A stretch of DNA of 34,741 bases from Thermoguttaceae bacterium (GTDB taxonomy: Bacteria > Planctomycetota > Planctomycetia > Pirellulales > Thermoguttaceae). The notes beneath the pieces are model-generated. The model worked only from the letters and a program-made list of their open reading frames with translations, was not told the origin of the DNA and did no database searches. Where the stretch lies: positions 1-34,741 of the forward strand of contig JAFZAL010000174.1 of assembly GCA_017557195.1 (NCBI GenBank), given 5' to 3'. Both the position numbers and the translations under genes were made by a program. Shown piece after piece: positions 7,058-13,770 of this stretch (position 1 is its first letter; each line of letters opens with the position of its first letter).

Positions 7058-9055
7058 ATGACAACATCTAAACTATTTTACCGATTTTGCGGAATCGTTA
7101 CAATCGTCGCGTTACTGAGCGTCAGTTTGTTCGCACAAGACAAACCCGTTCCGACGGCGTATAGTTCTTATCTCGACGCGGTCAACGCCCCGTATGCGTG
7201 GGAGCGCGGGTATACAGGTCAAAACGTTGTTGTGGGCGTTATCGACGACAGCATTGACATGAACCACCCGTTCTTCAGCTCTAATATCGATACGGATTCA
7301 GCATACAATACCGGCGTTATGTACAACAACGCTTTTTTCAAGCAGAATTTTATGTCGAATCTGCCGACGCAACTCCGAAACAATACGTCTGCTGTTTGGG
7401 ACAGAGCCACGGTTAAATATAACAACTCCAGTTCAAACTCCGTCAGCGAATACGATTCTCACGGCACAAGCGTAACCGGATGCATTGCCGCCTACAACGC
7501 TTCTACTAACACATACGGTCCTGCCTACAACGCGACAATCGTTCCTATTCGCGTCGATTTCCCCTGTCAGGCGTTTAACGTTACACTCAACGGCTATAGC
7601 GTTGGAAACTATACGTTTGCTCAAGCTCTTGTTTATGACAACGAAAATATTGACATCAAAAACAACTCCTACGGGACTTCTATGGGATATATTGGTCAAG
7701 ACTATGACTTGACAATCGCCGCCATTAACGACGCCATGGCAAACAACACGATTTTGCTTTACTCCGCCGGCAACGAACGCAATAAAACCAATTACTCCAA
7801 CAACAAGGACTGCTCTAAAAGAATAACAAACGCTCACCCGTACACAATCACCGTTGCTGCAACCGGCAAAAACTATACAACAGATTACACCGGATACGCG
7901 CCGTTTAGCAACTACGGAGCCTGCGTGTTCATAACCGCGCCGGGCGTTGGAATTCGAACCTCTGACCGGGAAGACGTCAAGACCGGCAATGTGTTTACCT
8001 ACAATGCCACGCTGGTTTCTGAATCCAGTTATCAGGGATCCGTTTCCGGCAACATGAACTCGTCGTTTAACGGGACGTCCGCGTCCTGCCCGGTAGCGTC
8101 GGGCGTTTTGGCTTTGGCTCTGGACGCCTATAAAAAAGCCTATCCGGATCAAACCTGCGACGTCCGGTATATCAAACAGCTTCTCGCCAGAACGTCAACG
8201 AAAATCGACACAGAAGCTACAGCTCCGGAAGTAAAATGGGTTACAAACAACGCTGGCATTTCCTTCTCTCACACCTACGGATTTGGACAGATTAACGCTC
8301 AAGGGTTGATTGACGCCATTCTCGATCCGATCGGAACGCTTGGCAAGAATTACGACGTTGTAACAGAGCCGTCGGTTGCCTCGTTTGACTGGTCAACCAT
8401 GACGGTTTCGTCAGAGCAGTTTTTGCAATATGCGACAACCTATCCGTCGACCGGCAATTCCGGCGGTTCCGTCTACATGACAACCTTCGGCATTTCCGAA
8501 GAAGAGCTTCTCGCCGCCGCCGCGGAATACCAGTCCGGGTCAGCGGCGTACGTAACGCCAAACGATTTCGAACTCATGGCGGCAAACGAACCCGTTTATA
8601 CTAACACCGTAACCGTCTCAGACAACTCATTCCTCAGTTCTGGAATCGTCAAACAGGAGATGGAAGAAGTCGTCGTAACGCTCACCGCCACAGCTGCCAA
8701 TTCAACAACCGGATTCGACCCGCGCGACATGCAAATCACGCTTGACCACGACGGCGTAACGAGCTATCTGGCGTTTGCCGACCCAACCAGCGCTCAGTAC
8801 AACGTCAACTCTATAACCTGGTCGTTCTGCTCCAATGCCTTCTGGGGCGAAGACCCGACTGGCGAATGGACGTTAAGCGTTTACAACCTGGGATCAGATA
8901 CTACAACGTTTAATATCAGCAACGTTGTCAGCACGTTCTATATGGGCGAACTGGAAGCGACCTTCGACCCGACCGCCGCCGTCCCGGAGCCGTCGACGTG
9001 GACTTTGCTGGCGCTGGGGACGATGGGATTGCTTTATATTCGCAGACGCAAATAA
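7058..9055 (+). CDS. Subtilisin-like (S8) serine protease with P domain and PEP-CTERM anchor
   Basis: This is an exported endopeptidase of 665 residues. It has a Sec signal peptide (about 1-26, ending SLFAQD), then an S8 catalytic domain with the triad visible as Asp63 in VVGVIDDSID, His135 in DSHGTSVTG and Ser341 in NGTSASCPVASG. Residues about 515-635 look like a P/Homo B domain (ITLDHDGVTSYLAF, DPTGEWTLSVYNLG), the fold that accompanies kexin-type catalytic domains. A PEP-CTERM tail ends the protein (VPEPSTW, helix, IRRRK), so it should be handled by an exosortase at the cell envelope. There is no obvious propeptide: the mature N-terminus runs almost straight into the catalytic domain. ATG 7058 has no clear Shine-Dalgarno sequence. 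Asn-rich stretches (YNNSSSNSVS) suggest a secreted protein. It may process the PEP-CTERM proteins nearby, but that is inference. Confidence 0.93.
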   Translation: MTTSKLFYRFCGIVTIVALLSVSLFAQDKPVPTAYSSYLDAVNAPYAWERGYTGQNVVVGVIDDSIDMNHPFFSSNIDTDSAYNTGVMYNNAFFKQNFMSNLPTQLRNNTSAVWDRATVKYNNSSSNSVSEYDSHGTSVTGCIAAYNASTNTYGPAYNATIVPIRVDFPCQAFNVTLNGYSVGNYTFAQALVYDNENIDIKNNSYGTSMGYIGQDYDLTIAAINDAMANNTILLYSAGNERNKTNYSNNKDCSKRITNAHPYTITVAATGKNYTTDYTGYAPFSNYGACVFITAPGVGIRTSDREDVKTGNVFTYNATLVSESSYQGSVSGNMNSSFNGTSASCPVASGVLALALDAYKKAYPDQTCDVRYIKQLLARTSTKIDTEATAPEVKWVTNNAGISFSHTYGFGQINAQGLIDAILDPIGTLGKNYDVVTEPSVASFDWSTMTVSSEQFLQYATTYPSTGNSGGSVYMTTFGISEEELLAAAAEYQSGSAAYVTPNDFELMAANEPVYTNTVTVSDNSFLSSGIVKQEMEEVVVTLTATAANSTTGFDPRDMQITLDHDGVTSYLAFADPTSAQYNVNSITWSFCSNAFWGEDPTGEWTLSVYNLGSDTTTFNISNVVSTFYMGELEATFDPTAAVPEPSTWTLLALGTMGLLYIRRRK

Positions 9056-9071
9056 AAATTCTTCCCTGCCC

Positions 9072-9100
9072 TTGCAATTGATTTTTGATTGCTGTATAAT
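9072..9100 (+). promoter_or_regulatory. Sigma70-type promoter for the 9173 gene
   Basis: TTGCAA (9072-9077), 17-bp spacer, TATAAT (9095-9100). A C-rich run (CCCTGCCC) abuts the -35 box. The promoter before the FAD oxidoreductase at 32580-32608 has the same -35 box, the same spacer length and a similar C-rich lead. Confidence 0.75.
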
Positions 9101-9172
9101 CGAAACTGTTCAATCAGGAATTGGACAGTTTTTTTGTTTTCCCCCCTTTAACTGATACGAGAGGAACGACTC

Positions 9173-10018
9173 ATGAATAACATTATATCCCGCCGCGCCA
9201 TGTTGCAGGGTTCCGCAGCTGGTCTTGCCGCGCTTGCCTGCGGCGCTTTAACAGGATCCGCTTTAGCGGAAGAAAAACGTCACGTCTATAAAATCGGGGC
9301 GTGGTCCAGCAACTTCGAACAGGCGCAGAAGCTCGGTCTGGACGCCCTTCAGGTTTCCTTCAGCCTCCGCCCCCGCGACAACGGCGACCTGAGAAATCCG
9401 GACGTTCAGAAAGAGTATCTGGAACGCTCGCAAAAGACCGGCGTTGCGATTACCTCGTTTGCCATGGGCGAATTCAACGGCAACCCGCTGTGGCAAATTG
9501 ACGACGCTGAAGAACAGGTTACAAGCTGCATCAACGCGATGGCGGCGATGAACGTCAAACAGGTTCTCATTTCCTTCTTCGGGAAAGCCGACCTCAACAC
9601 CGACGAAAAGTATGCTGAAACGATTAAACGGTTCAAAGCGCTCGCGCCCAAGGCGGAAGACAAAGGCGTCATTCTCGCCGTCGAAGCCCCGCTTAATGCC
9701 GAACAGCACCTGAGAATTATCGACGGCGTCAATTCCCCCGCCGTTCAGATTTACTACGATCCCGGCAACATGATTCGTCTGTTCGGCACGACGGAAGGCA
9801 TCTGCGAAGACATCCGCAAGCTCAAAGGACACATCGTCGAAGCCCACTGCAAAGACAATACCATTCTCGGCAAAGGACGCATCGACTACGCTCAGGTTCT
9901 CGCTGCGTATCGAGAAATCGGATTCTTTGGAACGCAGGTTATTGAAGGCTCAATCGACAACTCGCTCGGCTACGAAGAAAGCATCCGTCAGGACGCTGCG
10001 TATATGAGGTCGATTTAG
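9173..10018 (+). CDS. Exported sugar phosphate isomerase/epimerase-like TIM barrel (Tat signal)
   Basis: This is a member of the xylose-isomerase-like TIM-barrel family, whose enzymes interconvert or epimerise sugars using a divalent metal. The N-terminus has a twin-arginine motif (SRRAMLQG) and a hydrophobic stretch ending SALA, so the folded protein is probably exported by Tat. The metal-binding quartet of the family appears as Glu171 (VEAPLN), Asp196 (YYDPGNM), His225 (EAHCKDN) and Glu258 (QVIEGS), so it looks catalytically intact. At 281 residues it is the usual size. GAGAGG lies 8-9 nt before ATG 9173. The next gene encodes a second, diverged member of the same superfamily. The true substrate cannot be read from the sequence. 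Confidence 0.9.
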   Translation: MNNIISRRAMLQGSAAGLAALACGALTGSALAEEKRHVYKIGAWSSNFEQAQKLGLDALQVSFSLRPRDNGDLRNPDVQKEYLERSQKTGVAITSFAMGEFNGNPLWQIDDAEEQVTSCINAMAAMNVKQVLISFFGKADLNTDEKYAETIKRFKALAPKAEDKGVILAVEAPLNAEQHLRIIDGVNSPAVQIYYDPGNMIRLFGTTEGICEDIRKLKGHIVEAHCKDNTILGKGRIDYAQVLAAYREIGFFGTQVIEGSIDNSLGYEESIRQDAAYMRSI

Positions 10019-10020
10019 GC

Positions 10021-10097
10021 AGTAGGCAATAGGCAGTAGGCAGTAGTTTTGAGGGAATAGGGAGTAGGGAATAGGGAATAGTTTTGAGACAATAGAT
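10021..10097 (+). repeat. Heptamer array, eleven units in phase (AGTAGGC to AATAGGG)
   Basis: Units AGTAGGC, AATAGGC, AGTAGGC, AGTAGTT, TTGAGGG, AATAGGG, AGTAGGG, AATAGGG, AATAGTT, TTGAGAC, AATAGAT are in continuous 7-bp phase. The TAG stop codon of the preceding gene (10016-10018) is part of the TAGGCAG repeat that leads in. The element AGTTTTGAG occurs twice, 35 bp (five units) apart. Confidence 0.85.
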
Positions 10098-10105
10098 ATA
10101 TTTCC

Positions 10106-10139
10106 TATGCACTAAGCGCTATGCACTAGGCACTATAAT
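10106..10139 (-). repeat. Heptamer array, AGTGCAT type, inverted
   Basis: On the minus strand the units read AGTGCCT, AGTGCAT, AGCGCTT, AGTGCAT. The array runs in the opposite direction to the one just before it. Its right edge forms TATAAT (10134-10139), a possible -10 box 20 bp before the next start codon, though without a -35 box. Confidence 0.75.
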
Positions 10140-10159
10140 CTTTTTATTTTACAATTACC

Positions 10160-11026
10160 ATGAAACGACTATTTATCACATTAAGCTTAATTCTGTTCTG
10201 CGCGGCGACGGCATTTGCAGACGCGCCGGCGTCAACAATTGGGAACAACGATTGGTTCAAGGGCAAGGTTGGCGTCAACCTGTACTCGTATCGTCAGATA
10301 GCGTCGAAAGACCTCAACAAGGCGATGGACGTTGCCAAGGAAGTCGGGTTCGTCTACATTGAATGTAACAACCCGTACGGACATTCGCTTCAGGAATACC
10401 GAAAGATGGTTGACGAACACGGGTTCATTCCCGTCAGCCGGAATTTCGGTTTCGATCAGTGGGAAAAGAATCCGGAACAGACCGTTCAGGACGCTATCAC
10501 GCTGGGCGTTAAGTACGCCGGCACCGCATATCTACCCTGCAAAGGCGGACGGGACAAGGGTCTGACGGAAGAGGAAGTTCGCCATCACGCCGAGGTTATC
10601 AACAAGGCGGCGAAACTGCTGGCTCAACACGGCATGAAGTTCCAGATTCACAACCACTCTCAGGAGTTCGCCCCGTACAAGGACGGCAAGACCATGTTCG
10701 ACCTGCTCATGGAACTGACCGACCCGGAAAACGTCGTTGTCGAACTGGATATTACGTGGGTCGCGTACCCGTGGAAAGCCGACCCGGTTGAAATTATCAA
10801 GAAGTATCCGAACCGGATCAAGCTCATGCACGTCAAGGACTTCACGCCCTCGCCCGACGGCAAGTACCCCGGATCCGTTCCCGTCGGCAAAGGTTCTCTG
10901 CCGATTAAGGAAATCCTCGTTGCCGCTCAGGAAGCCGGAGTTGACTATTACCTCATCGAAGACGAAGCCAACCAGCCGCTGATCGACGTTCCGGAAACGA
11001 TTAAGAATATGGAAAATATGAAATAA
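10160..11026 (+). CDS. Secreted sugar phosphate isomerase/epimerase-like TIM barrel (Sec signal)
   Basis: This 288-residue protein is a second xylose-isomerase-like TIM barrel. It has a Sec signal peptide (KRLFITLSLILFCAATAFA, cleavage after AFA). Candidate metal ligands are Glu169 within HNHSQEF, Asp197 in VELDITWV, His224 in LMHVKDF and Glu267 in YLIEDEA, the order expected for the family. The HNHSQEF-type motif is common in the large planctomycete/Verrucomicrobia set of secreted epimerase-like proteins. It follows the 9173 gene by 141 bp of heptamer repeats on the same strand and could be cotranscribed. No Shine-Dalgarno sequence precedes ATG 10160 (ACAATTACC). The stop codon TAA is built into the first AATGCGT heptamers. 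The substrate is unknown. Confidence 0.9.
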   Translation: MKRLFITLSLILFCAATAFADAPASTIGNNDWFKGKVGVNLYSYRQIASKDLNKAMDVAKEVGFVYIECNNPYGHSLQEYRKMVDEHGFIPVSRNFGFDQWEKNPEQTVQDAITLGVKYAGTAYLPCKGGRDKGLTEEEVRHHAEVINKAAKLLAQHGMKFQIHNHSQEFAPYKDGKTMFDLLMELTDPENVVVELDITWVAYPWKADPVEIIKKYPNRIKLMHVKDFTPSPDGKYPGSVPVGKGSLPIKEILVAAQEAGVDYYLIEDEANQPLIDVPETIKNMENMK

Positions 11027-11059
11027 TGCGTAATGCGTAATTCGTAATGCGTAATTACG
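11025..11059 (+). repeat. Heptamer array, AATGCGT type, at a stop codon
   Basis: AATGCGT, AATGCGT, AATTCGT, AATGCGT, AATTACG begin inside the stop codon of the epimerase gene. The array at 11521-11555 has the same unit order on the other strand, so the two bracket this convergent gap as an inverted pair. Confidence 0.85.
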
Positions 11060-11087
11060 CTTCGCGGCGGCGCTAAGGTTGTTAGCA

Positions 11088-11304
11088 GGTCAGTCCGCAC
11101 ACGGATTTGACGGATTAAACGGATTTTCACCGATTGGTTATCGGTCGTTTTTTACTGAATTTCTCCCCTTACTAAAGTTTTTTGGAAAGGGGAGTTTGAG
11201 GGGAAGAACCTTTTTTTCAAAAAAGGTTTTCCCCTCTTAATTTATAACTTGAAAAAACTTCCTTAAAAGGGAGCCAGCTTGCTGGCGACCTAAGTTTTTT
11301 CAAG
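11088..11304 (+). repeat. Composite 0.2-kb intergenic repeat, copy 2 (inverted)
   Basis: It is the reverse complement of 5131-5332: GGTCAGTCCGCACACGGATT, then an A/T-rich link, the GAGGGG...CCCCTC palindrome (11198-11236), and the AACTTGAAAAAACTT inverted repeat (11246-11260 with 11292-11304) around GCCAGC-TT-GCTGGC. The last part matches copy 1 nearly base for base, with a few changes and small indels. Confidence 0.85.
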
Positions 11305-11412
11305 GCGGCGAGGCGCCGCTCCCAGTCCGCGCTGCCGCGCGAGACGTATTATACCCGCTCCCGTTGGTCGCTTTGTCCTGCACTGGAACTTCGCCGCAGC
11401 TGAAAACCTTTC

Positions 11413-11450
11413 TGGATCGCGGACGTAAGTCCGCAAAAGAAATCTCACGC
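11413..11450 (+). repeat. CTGGATCGCG hairpin element, copy d
   Basis: CTGGATC is followed by GCGGAC-GTAA-GTCCGC (11419-11434) and AAAAGAAATCTCACGC. Flanks match copy a at 2698-2740 while the inner stem differs on both arms. The stretch 11305-11412 holds only further mosaic blocks shared with 2400-2460 and 5100-5127. Confidence 0.75.
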
Positions 11451-11485
11451 AAAGTCCGCGAAGTTCGCGAAGAAATAAAAAGAAA

Positions 11486-11504
11486 GCGGGAGCTTTACTC
11501 CCGC
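11486..11504. terminator. Bidirectional hairpin terminator between convergent genes
   Basis: Stem GCGGGAG/CTCCCGC with loop CTTTA is preceded by AAATAAAAAGAAA, so a U-run would follow it in transcripts from the minus strand. It lies between the epimerase (+) and phenylacetate-CoA ligase (-) genes and resembles the hairpin at 2785-2806, including the TTCGCGAA sequence just before it. Confidence 0.65.
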
Positions 11505-11520
11505 ACTCTGAAATTGTTAC

Positions 11521-11555
11521 AATTCCGCATTACGAATTACGCATTACGCATTAAT
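11521..11555 (-). repeat. Heptamer array, AATGCGT type, after the ligase stop codon
   Basis: On the minus strand the units read AATGCGT, AATGCGT, AATTCGT, AATGCGG, AATTG, starting 3 bp after the ligase stop codon. Confidence 0.85.
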
Positions 11556-11557
11556 CT

Positions 11558-12880
11558 TTATCCCAGCTTGCGTTTGTCAATAACGCGTTTGGCTTTGCCG
11601 AGGAATCGTTCCAGCGTAGCGTACTGAACGAGGTTGAGTTTCGCTCGGACGCCGGTGACGGACTTGATTGCATCGCCGATCTTCTGGGAAATCTCTTTCA
11701 TGTCGGACATCTTGTCGGAGAAGTATTCCGGCAGAATCTCGACGTTGACGGTCATTTCGTCCATGGCGCCGGGGCGGTCGATTTCAATAACGTAATGCGG
11801 AGCCGTGCCTTTGACGCGCAAGAGGGCTTCCTCGATTTGAGTCGGGAAGACGTTGACGCCGCGGATGATGAACATGTCGTCTGAACGGCCCTTGATTCGG
11901 GACATTCTCTTTGTCGTTCGACCGCACTTGCAGGGACCTTCGTCGAGAATGTACGCCAGGTCGCGGGTTCGGTATCGGATAATCGACATCGCCTTGCGGG
12001 ACAGGCTGGTAATAACCAGTTCTCCCAGCTCGCCGGGCTTGACCGGTTCGAGCGTGTCCGGGTCAAGACATTCGACAATAAAGCGGTCTTCCTGAATGTG
12101 CATGCCGTGCTGATAGACGCATTCTCCGGATACGCCGGGACCGAACGCCTCGGAAAGCCCCCAGTTGTCGAAGACCATAATTCCCATGGCGTCCTGAATG
12201 CGATGGCGCATGTCTTCCGTCCACGGTTCCGAACCGACGTGAGCGTATTTCAGCGGCAGTTCGTCTGGCGTGATGCCCTGTCGCTGTACTTCTTCCGCAA
12301 TAACGGTTGCGTACGACGGCGTACAGATAAGCGTTTCCGGCTTGAGATCCATCAGCGACATGACCTGTCGGGGCGTGTTGCCCGCCGCCAGCGGAATGAC
12401 GGCAGCGCCGACGTTCTCGACGCCGTAATGAAGGCCAAATCCGCCGGTAAACATGCCGTATCCGAACGAGATCTGAACCAGATGGTGCGGCTGAAGCCCG
12501 CCTGCGACGAGGAATCGGGAACACAAGTCCGCCCACGTCCGGAGGTCTTCCTGCGTATACGCCATAAAGGTCGGTTTGCCCGTCGTACCGGACGAGCCGT
12601 GAATTCGGGCGATTTCCGAACGATGAACGGCGATGTAGTCCAGCGGATACCCTTCGCGTAAGTCCTGCTTGGTTGTAAAGGGCAGACGGCGGATGTCGTC
12701 CAGCGTTTTAATATCTTCAACGGAAACGCCGGCTTCCTTGAATTTCTTTTGATACATCGGCACGATTGACATGCGCGCAACCGCTTCTTTAAGCCGATAC
12801 AGCTGCAAAGCGTTCAACGCTTCGCGATCCATACACTCCGCCGGATTCCAAATTCGCGGAGGAAACGAGAGGTCTTTCAT
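11558..12880 (-). CDS. paaK: Phenylacetate-CoA ligase
   Basis: This cytoplasmic adenylate-forming enzyme activates phenylacetate (or a related aryl acid) with ATP and CoA to the CoA thioester. The 440 residues match the PaaK family length. Landmarks are the P-loop-like SSGTTGKPTFMAYT (about 95-108), GYGMFTGGFGLHYGVE, NWGLSEAFGPGVSGEC (adenylate binding), YRTRDLAYI and GRSDDMFIIRGVNVFPTQIE near the C-terminal domain. I place the start at ATG 12880 (MKDLSFPPRIWNP, typical for the family) rather than ATG 12904, whose extra residues MHYALIPT are encoded by heptamer repeat DNA. The chosen ATG has no Shine-Dalgarno sequence (TCCCCACC-ATG). The ACT-domain gene lies just upstream on the same strand, a common pairing for this ligase in anaerobes. 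In those the acid often comes from aromatic amino acids, but no iorAB genes are in the window. Confidence 0.95.
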   Translation of the reverse strand: MKDLSFPPRIWNPAECMDREALNALQLYRLKEAVARMSIVPMYQKKFKEAGVSVEDIKTLDDIRRLPFTTKQDLREGYPLDYIAVHRSEIARIHGSSGTTGKPTFMAYTQEDLRTWADLCSRFLVAGGLQPHHLVQISFGYGMFTGGFGLHYGVENVGAAVIPLAAGNTPRQVMSLMDLKPETLICTPSYATVIAEEVQRQGITPDELPLKYAHVGSEPWTEDMRHRIQDAMGIMVFDNWGLSEAFGPGVSGECVYQHGMHIQEDRFIVECLDPDTLEPVKPGELGELVITSLSRKAMSIIRYRTRDLAYILDEGPCKCGRTTKRMSRIKGRSDDMFIIRGVNVFPTQIEEALLRVKGTAPHYVIEIDRPGAMDEMTVNVEILPEYFSDKMSDMKEISQKIGDAIKSVTGVRAKLNLVQYATLERFLGKAKRVIDKRKLG

Positions 12881-12890
12881 GGTGGGGATT

Positions 12891-12973
12891 AGTGCATAGT
12901 GCATAGTGCCTAGTGCATAGGTTTTAGTAAGACGCTTTGCGCCCTACGCACTAAGCACTAAACACTAAGCACT
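12891..12973 (+). repeat. Paired heptamer arrays forming a large hairpin (AGTGCAT type)
   Basis: The left arm 12891-12921 has four AGTGCAT-like units. The right arm 12943-12973 is an inverted array (CTACGCACTAAGCACTAAAC...). Folded, the 31-bp arms pair at about 26 positions. The loop carries GACGCTTTGCGCC. The hairpin fills the gap between the ACT gene and paaK. Confidence 0.85.
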
Positions 12974-12981
12974 TCTAACTC

Positions 12982-13419
12982 TTATCTAAGGTTCTTAAAC
13001 AGTTCTTCTGACGAAATAACGCGAATGCCGGCTTTCTGGAGGGCTTCGATAGCGAAATCGGGGTTGTCGAATCGAAGAATCAGAATAGCGGAATCTTCCA
13101 TTTTGCGGGTGAACGCGTACATGTATTCGACGTTGACGTTGGCTTCATCAAAGACTTTCAGAACGCGAGCCAGTCCGCCGGGTTCGTCTTTGATTTCCGT
13201 CGCAACGACGTCGACGATTTTGACGACGCGGCCGTCGGCTTCCATGAGCTGCTTCGCCTTTTCCCAATCCTCGACAATCAGACGAAGAATGCCAAACTGT
13301 TCGGTATCCGCCAGAGAAAGGGTAACGAGGTTGATGTCGGCGTCCGCCAAATGCTTGCACACTTCGTACAGGCGTCCCGGCTTATTTTCCAAAAAAACGG
13401 AAACTTGCTTGATTTTCAT
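12982..13419 (-). CDS. Tandem ACT-domain protein, partner of PaaK
   Basis: The protein has 145 residues made of two ACT domains, about 1-68 (KQVSVFLENKPGRLYEVCKH, DINLVTLSLADT) and about 70-142 (ATEIKDEPGGLARVLKVFDE, VNVEYMYAFT). ACT domains bind small ligands, usually amino acids, at domain interfaces, and there is no catalytic domain here. Proteins of this size and arrangement are often encoded next to phenylacetate-CoA ligase and may sense an aromatic amino acid or arylacetate, which is an inference from gene context. ATG 13419 has a clear AGGAG 9-10 nt upstream, and the promoter at 13501-13529 serves it. paaK follows 101 bp after its stop, across a heptamer hairpin that could act as a partial terminator or stability element. 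Confidence 0.92.
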   Translation of the reverse strand: MKIKQVSVFLENKPGRLYEVCKHLADADINLVTLSLADTEQFGILRLIVEDWEKAKQLMEADGRVVKIVDVVATEIKDEPGGLARVLKVFDEANVNVEYMYAFTRKMEDSAILILRFDNPDFAIEALQKAGIRVISSEELFKNLR

Positions 13420-13500
13420 GTTTTTTATCTCCTGTGAACTCGTCGTGTAAACGAACTCCGCAATGAAAAAAGAAAACTATAGTTATTCCTCTGATTATAT

Positions 13501-13529
13501 ATTATATCCTATTTGTGCATTCAGTACAA
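13501..13529 (-). promoter_or_regulatory. Sigma70-type promoter for the ACT-paaK pair
   Basis: On the minus strand TTGTAC (13524-13529), 17-bp spacer, TATAAT (13501-13506). A run of eight C (G8 on the + strand, 13532-13539) lies 2 bp upstream of the -35 box. Confidence 0.8.
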
Positions 13530-13550
13530 CCGGGGGGGGAGAAATTTTTT

Positions 13551-13585
13551 AATTCGGAATGCGGAATTCGTAATGCGGAATTGAC
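13551..13585 (+). repeat. Heptamer array, AATTCGG/AATGCGG type
   Basis: AATTCGG, AATGCGG, AATTCGT, AATGCGG, AATTGAC are in 7-bp phase, followed by GACGCAAAGCG, the motif seen in the loops of the paired arrays elsewhere. Confidence 0.8.
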
Positions 13586-13627
13586 GCAAAGCGATCAACG
13601 ATGGTTACGTGAGAGGCAAAAAAGATC

Positions 13628-13766
13628 GGGGAATGCAGCGCCCATAGGCGCCGCCTTAACCTGTGACACGCGATGATAACAGGAAAATGTTTAATCAGTT
13701 TCCTATTGCAAAAGAAAATTTTCTGCGATTCTTTGGACAAGGCGGCTTCAAGCCGCCGCAATCCCC
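13628..13766. repeat. Two GCGGC-hairpin repeats in a gene-free gap
   Basis: Copy 2 (13628-13661) reads GGGGAATGC, a GGCGCC-type hairpin and CCTTAACC. Copy 3 (13738-13766, minus strand) reads GGGGATTGC followed by GGCGGC-TTGAA-GCCGCC and CTTG. Between them lies about 75 bp with no recognisable feature. Copy 3 begins 4 bp past the adhesin stop codon and could end its transcript, although no T-run follows. Confidence 0.6.
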
Positions 13767-13770
13767 GAAA

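Noticed and set aside
5131..11304. Composite transposon or genomic island bounded by the inverted composite repeats
   Set aside because: No transposase, integrase or target-site duplication is visible; the enclosed genes are ordinary metabolic and export genes.
12881..12904. ATG 12904 as the paaK start
   Set aside because: The eight extra residues come from heptamer DNA, and the family normally starts close to the KDLSFPPRIWNP position.
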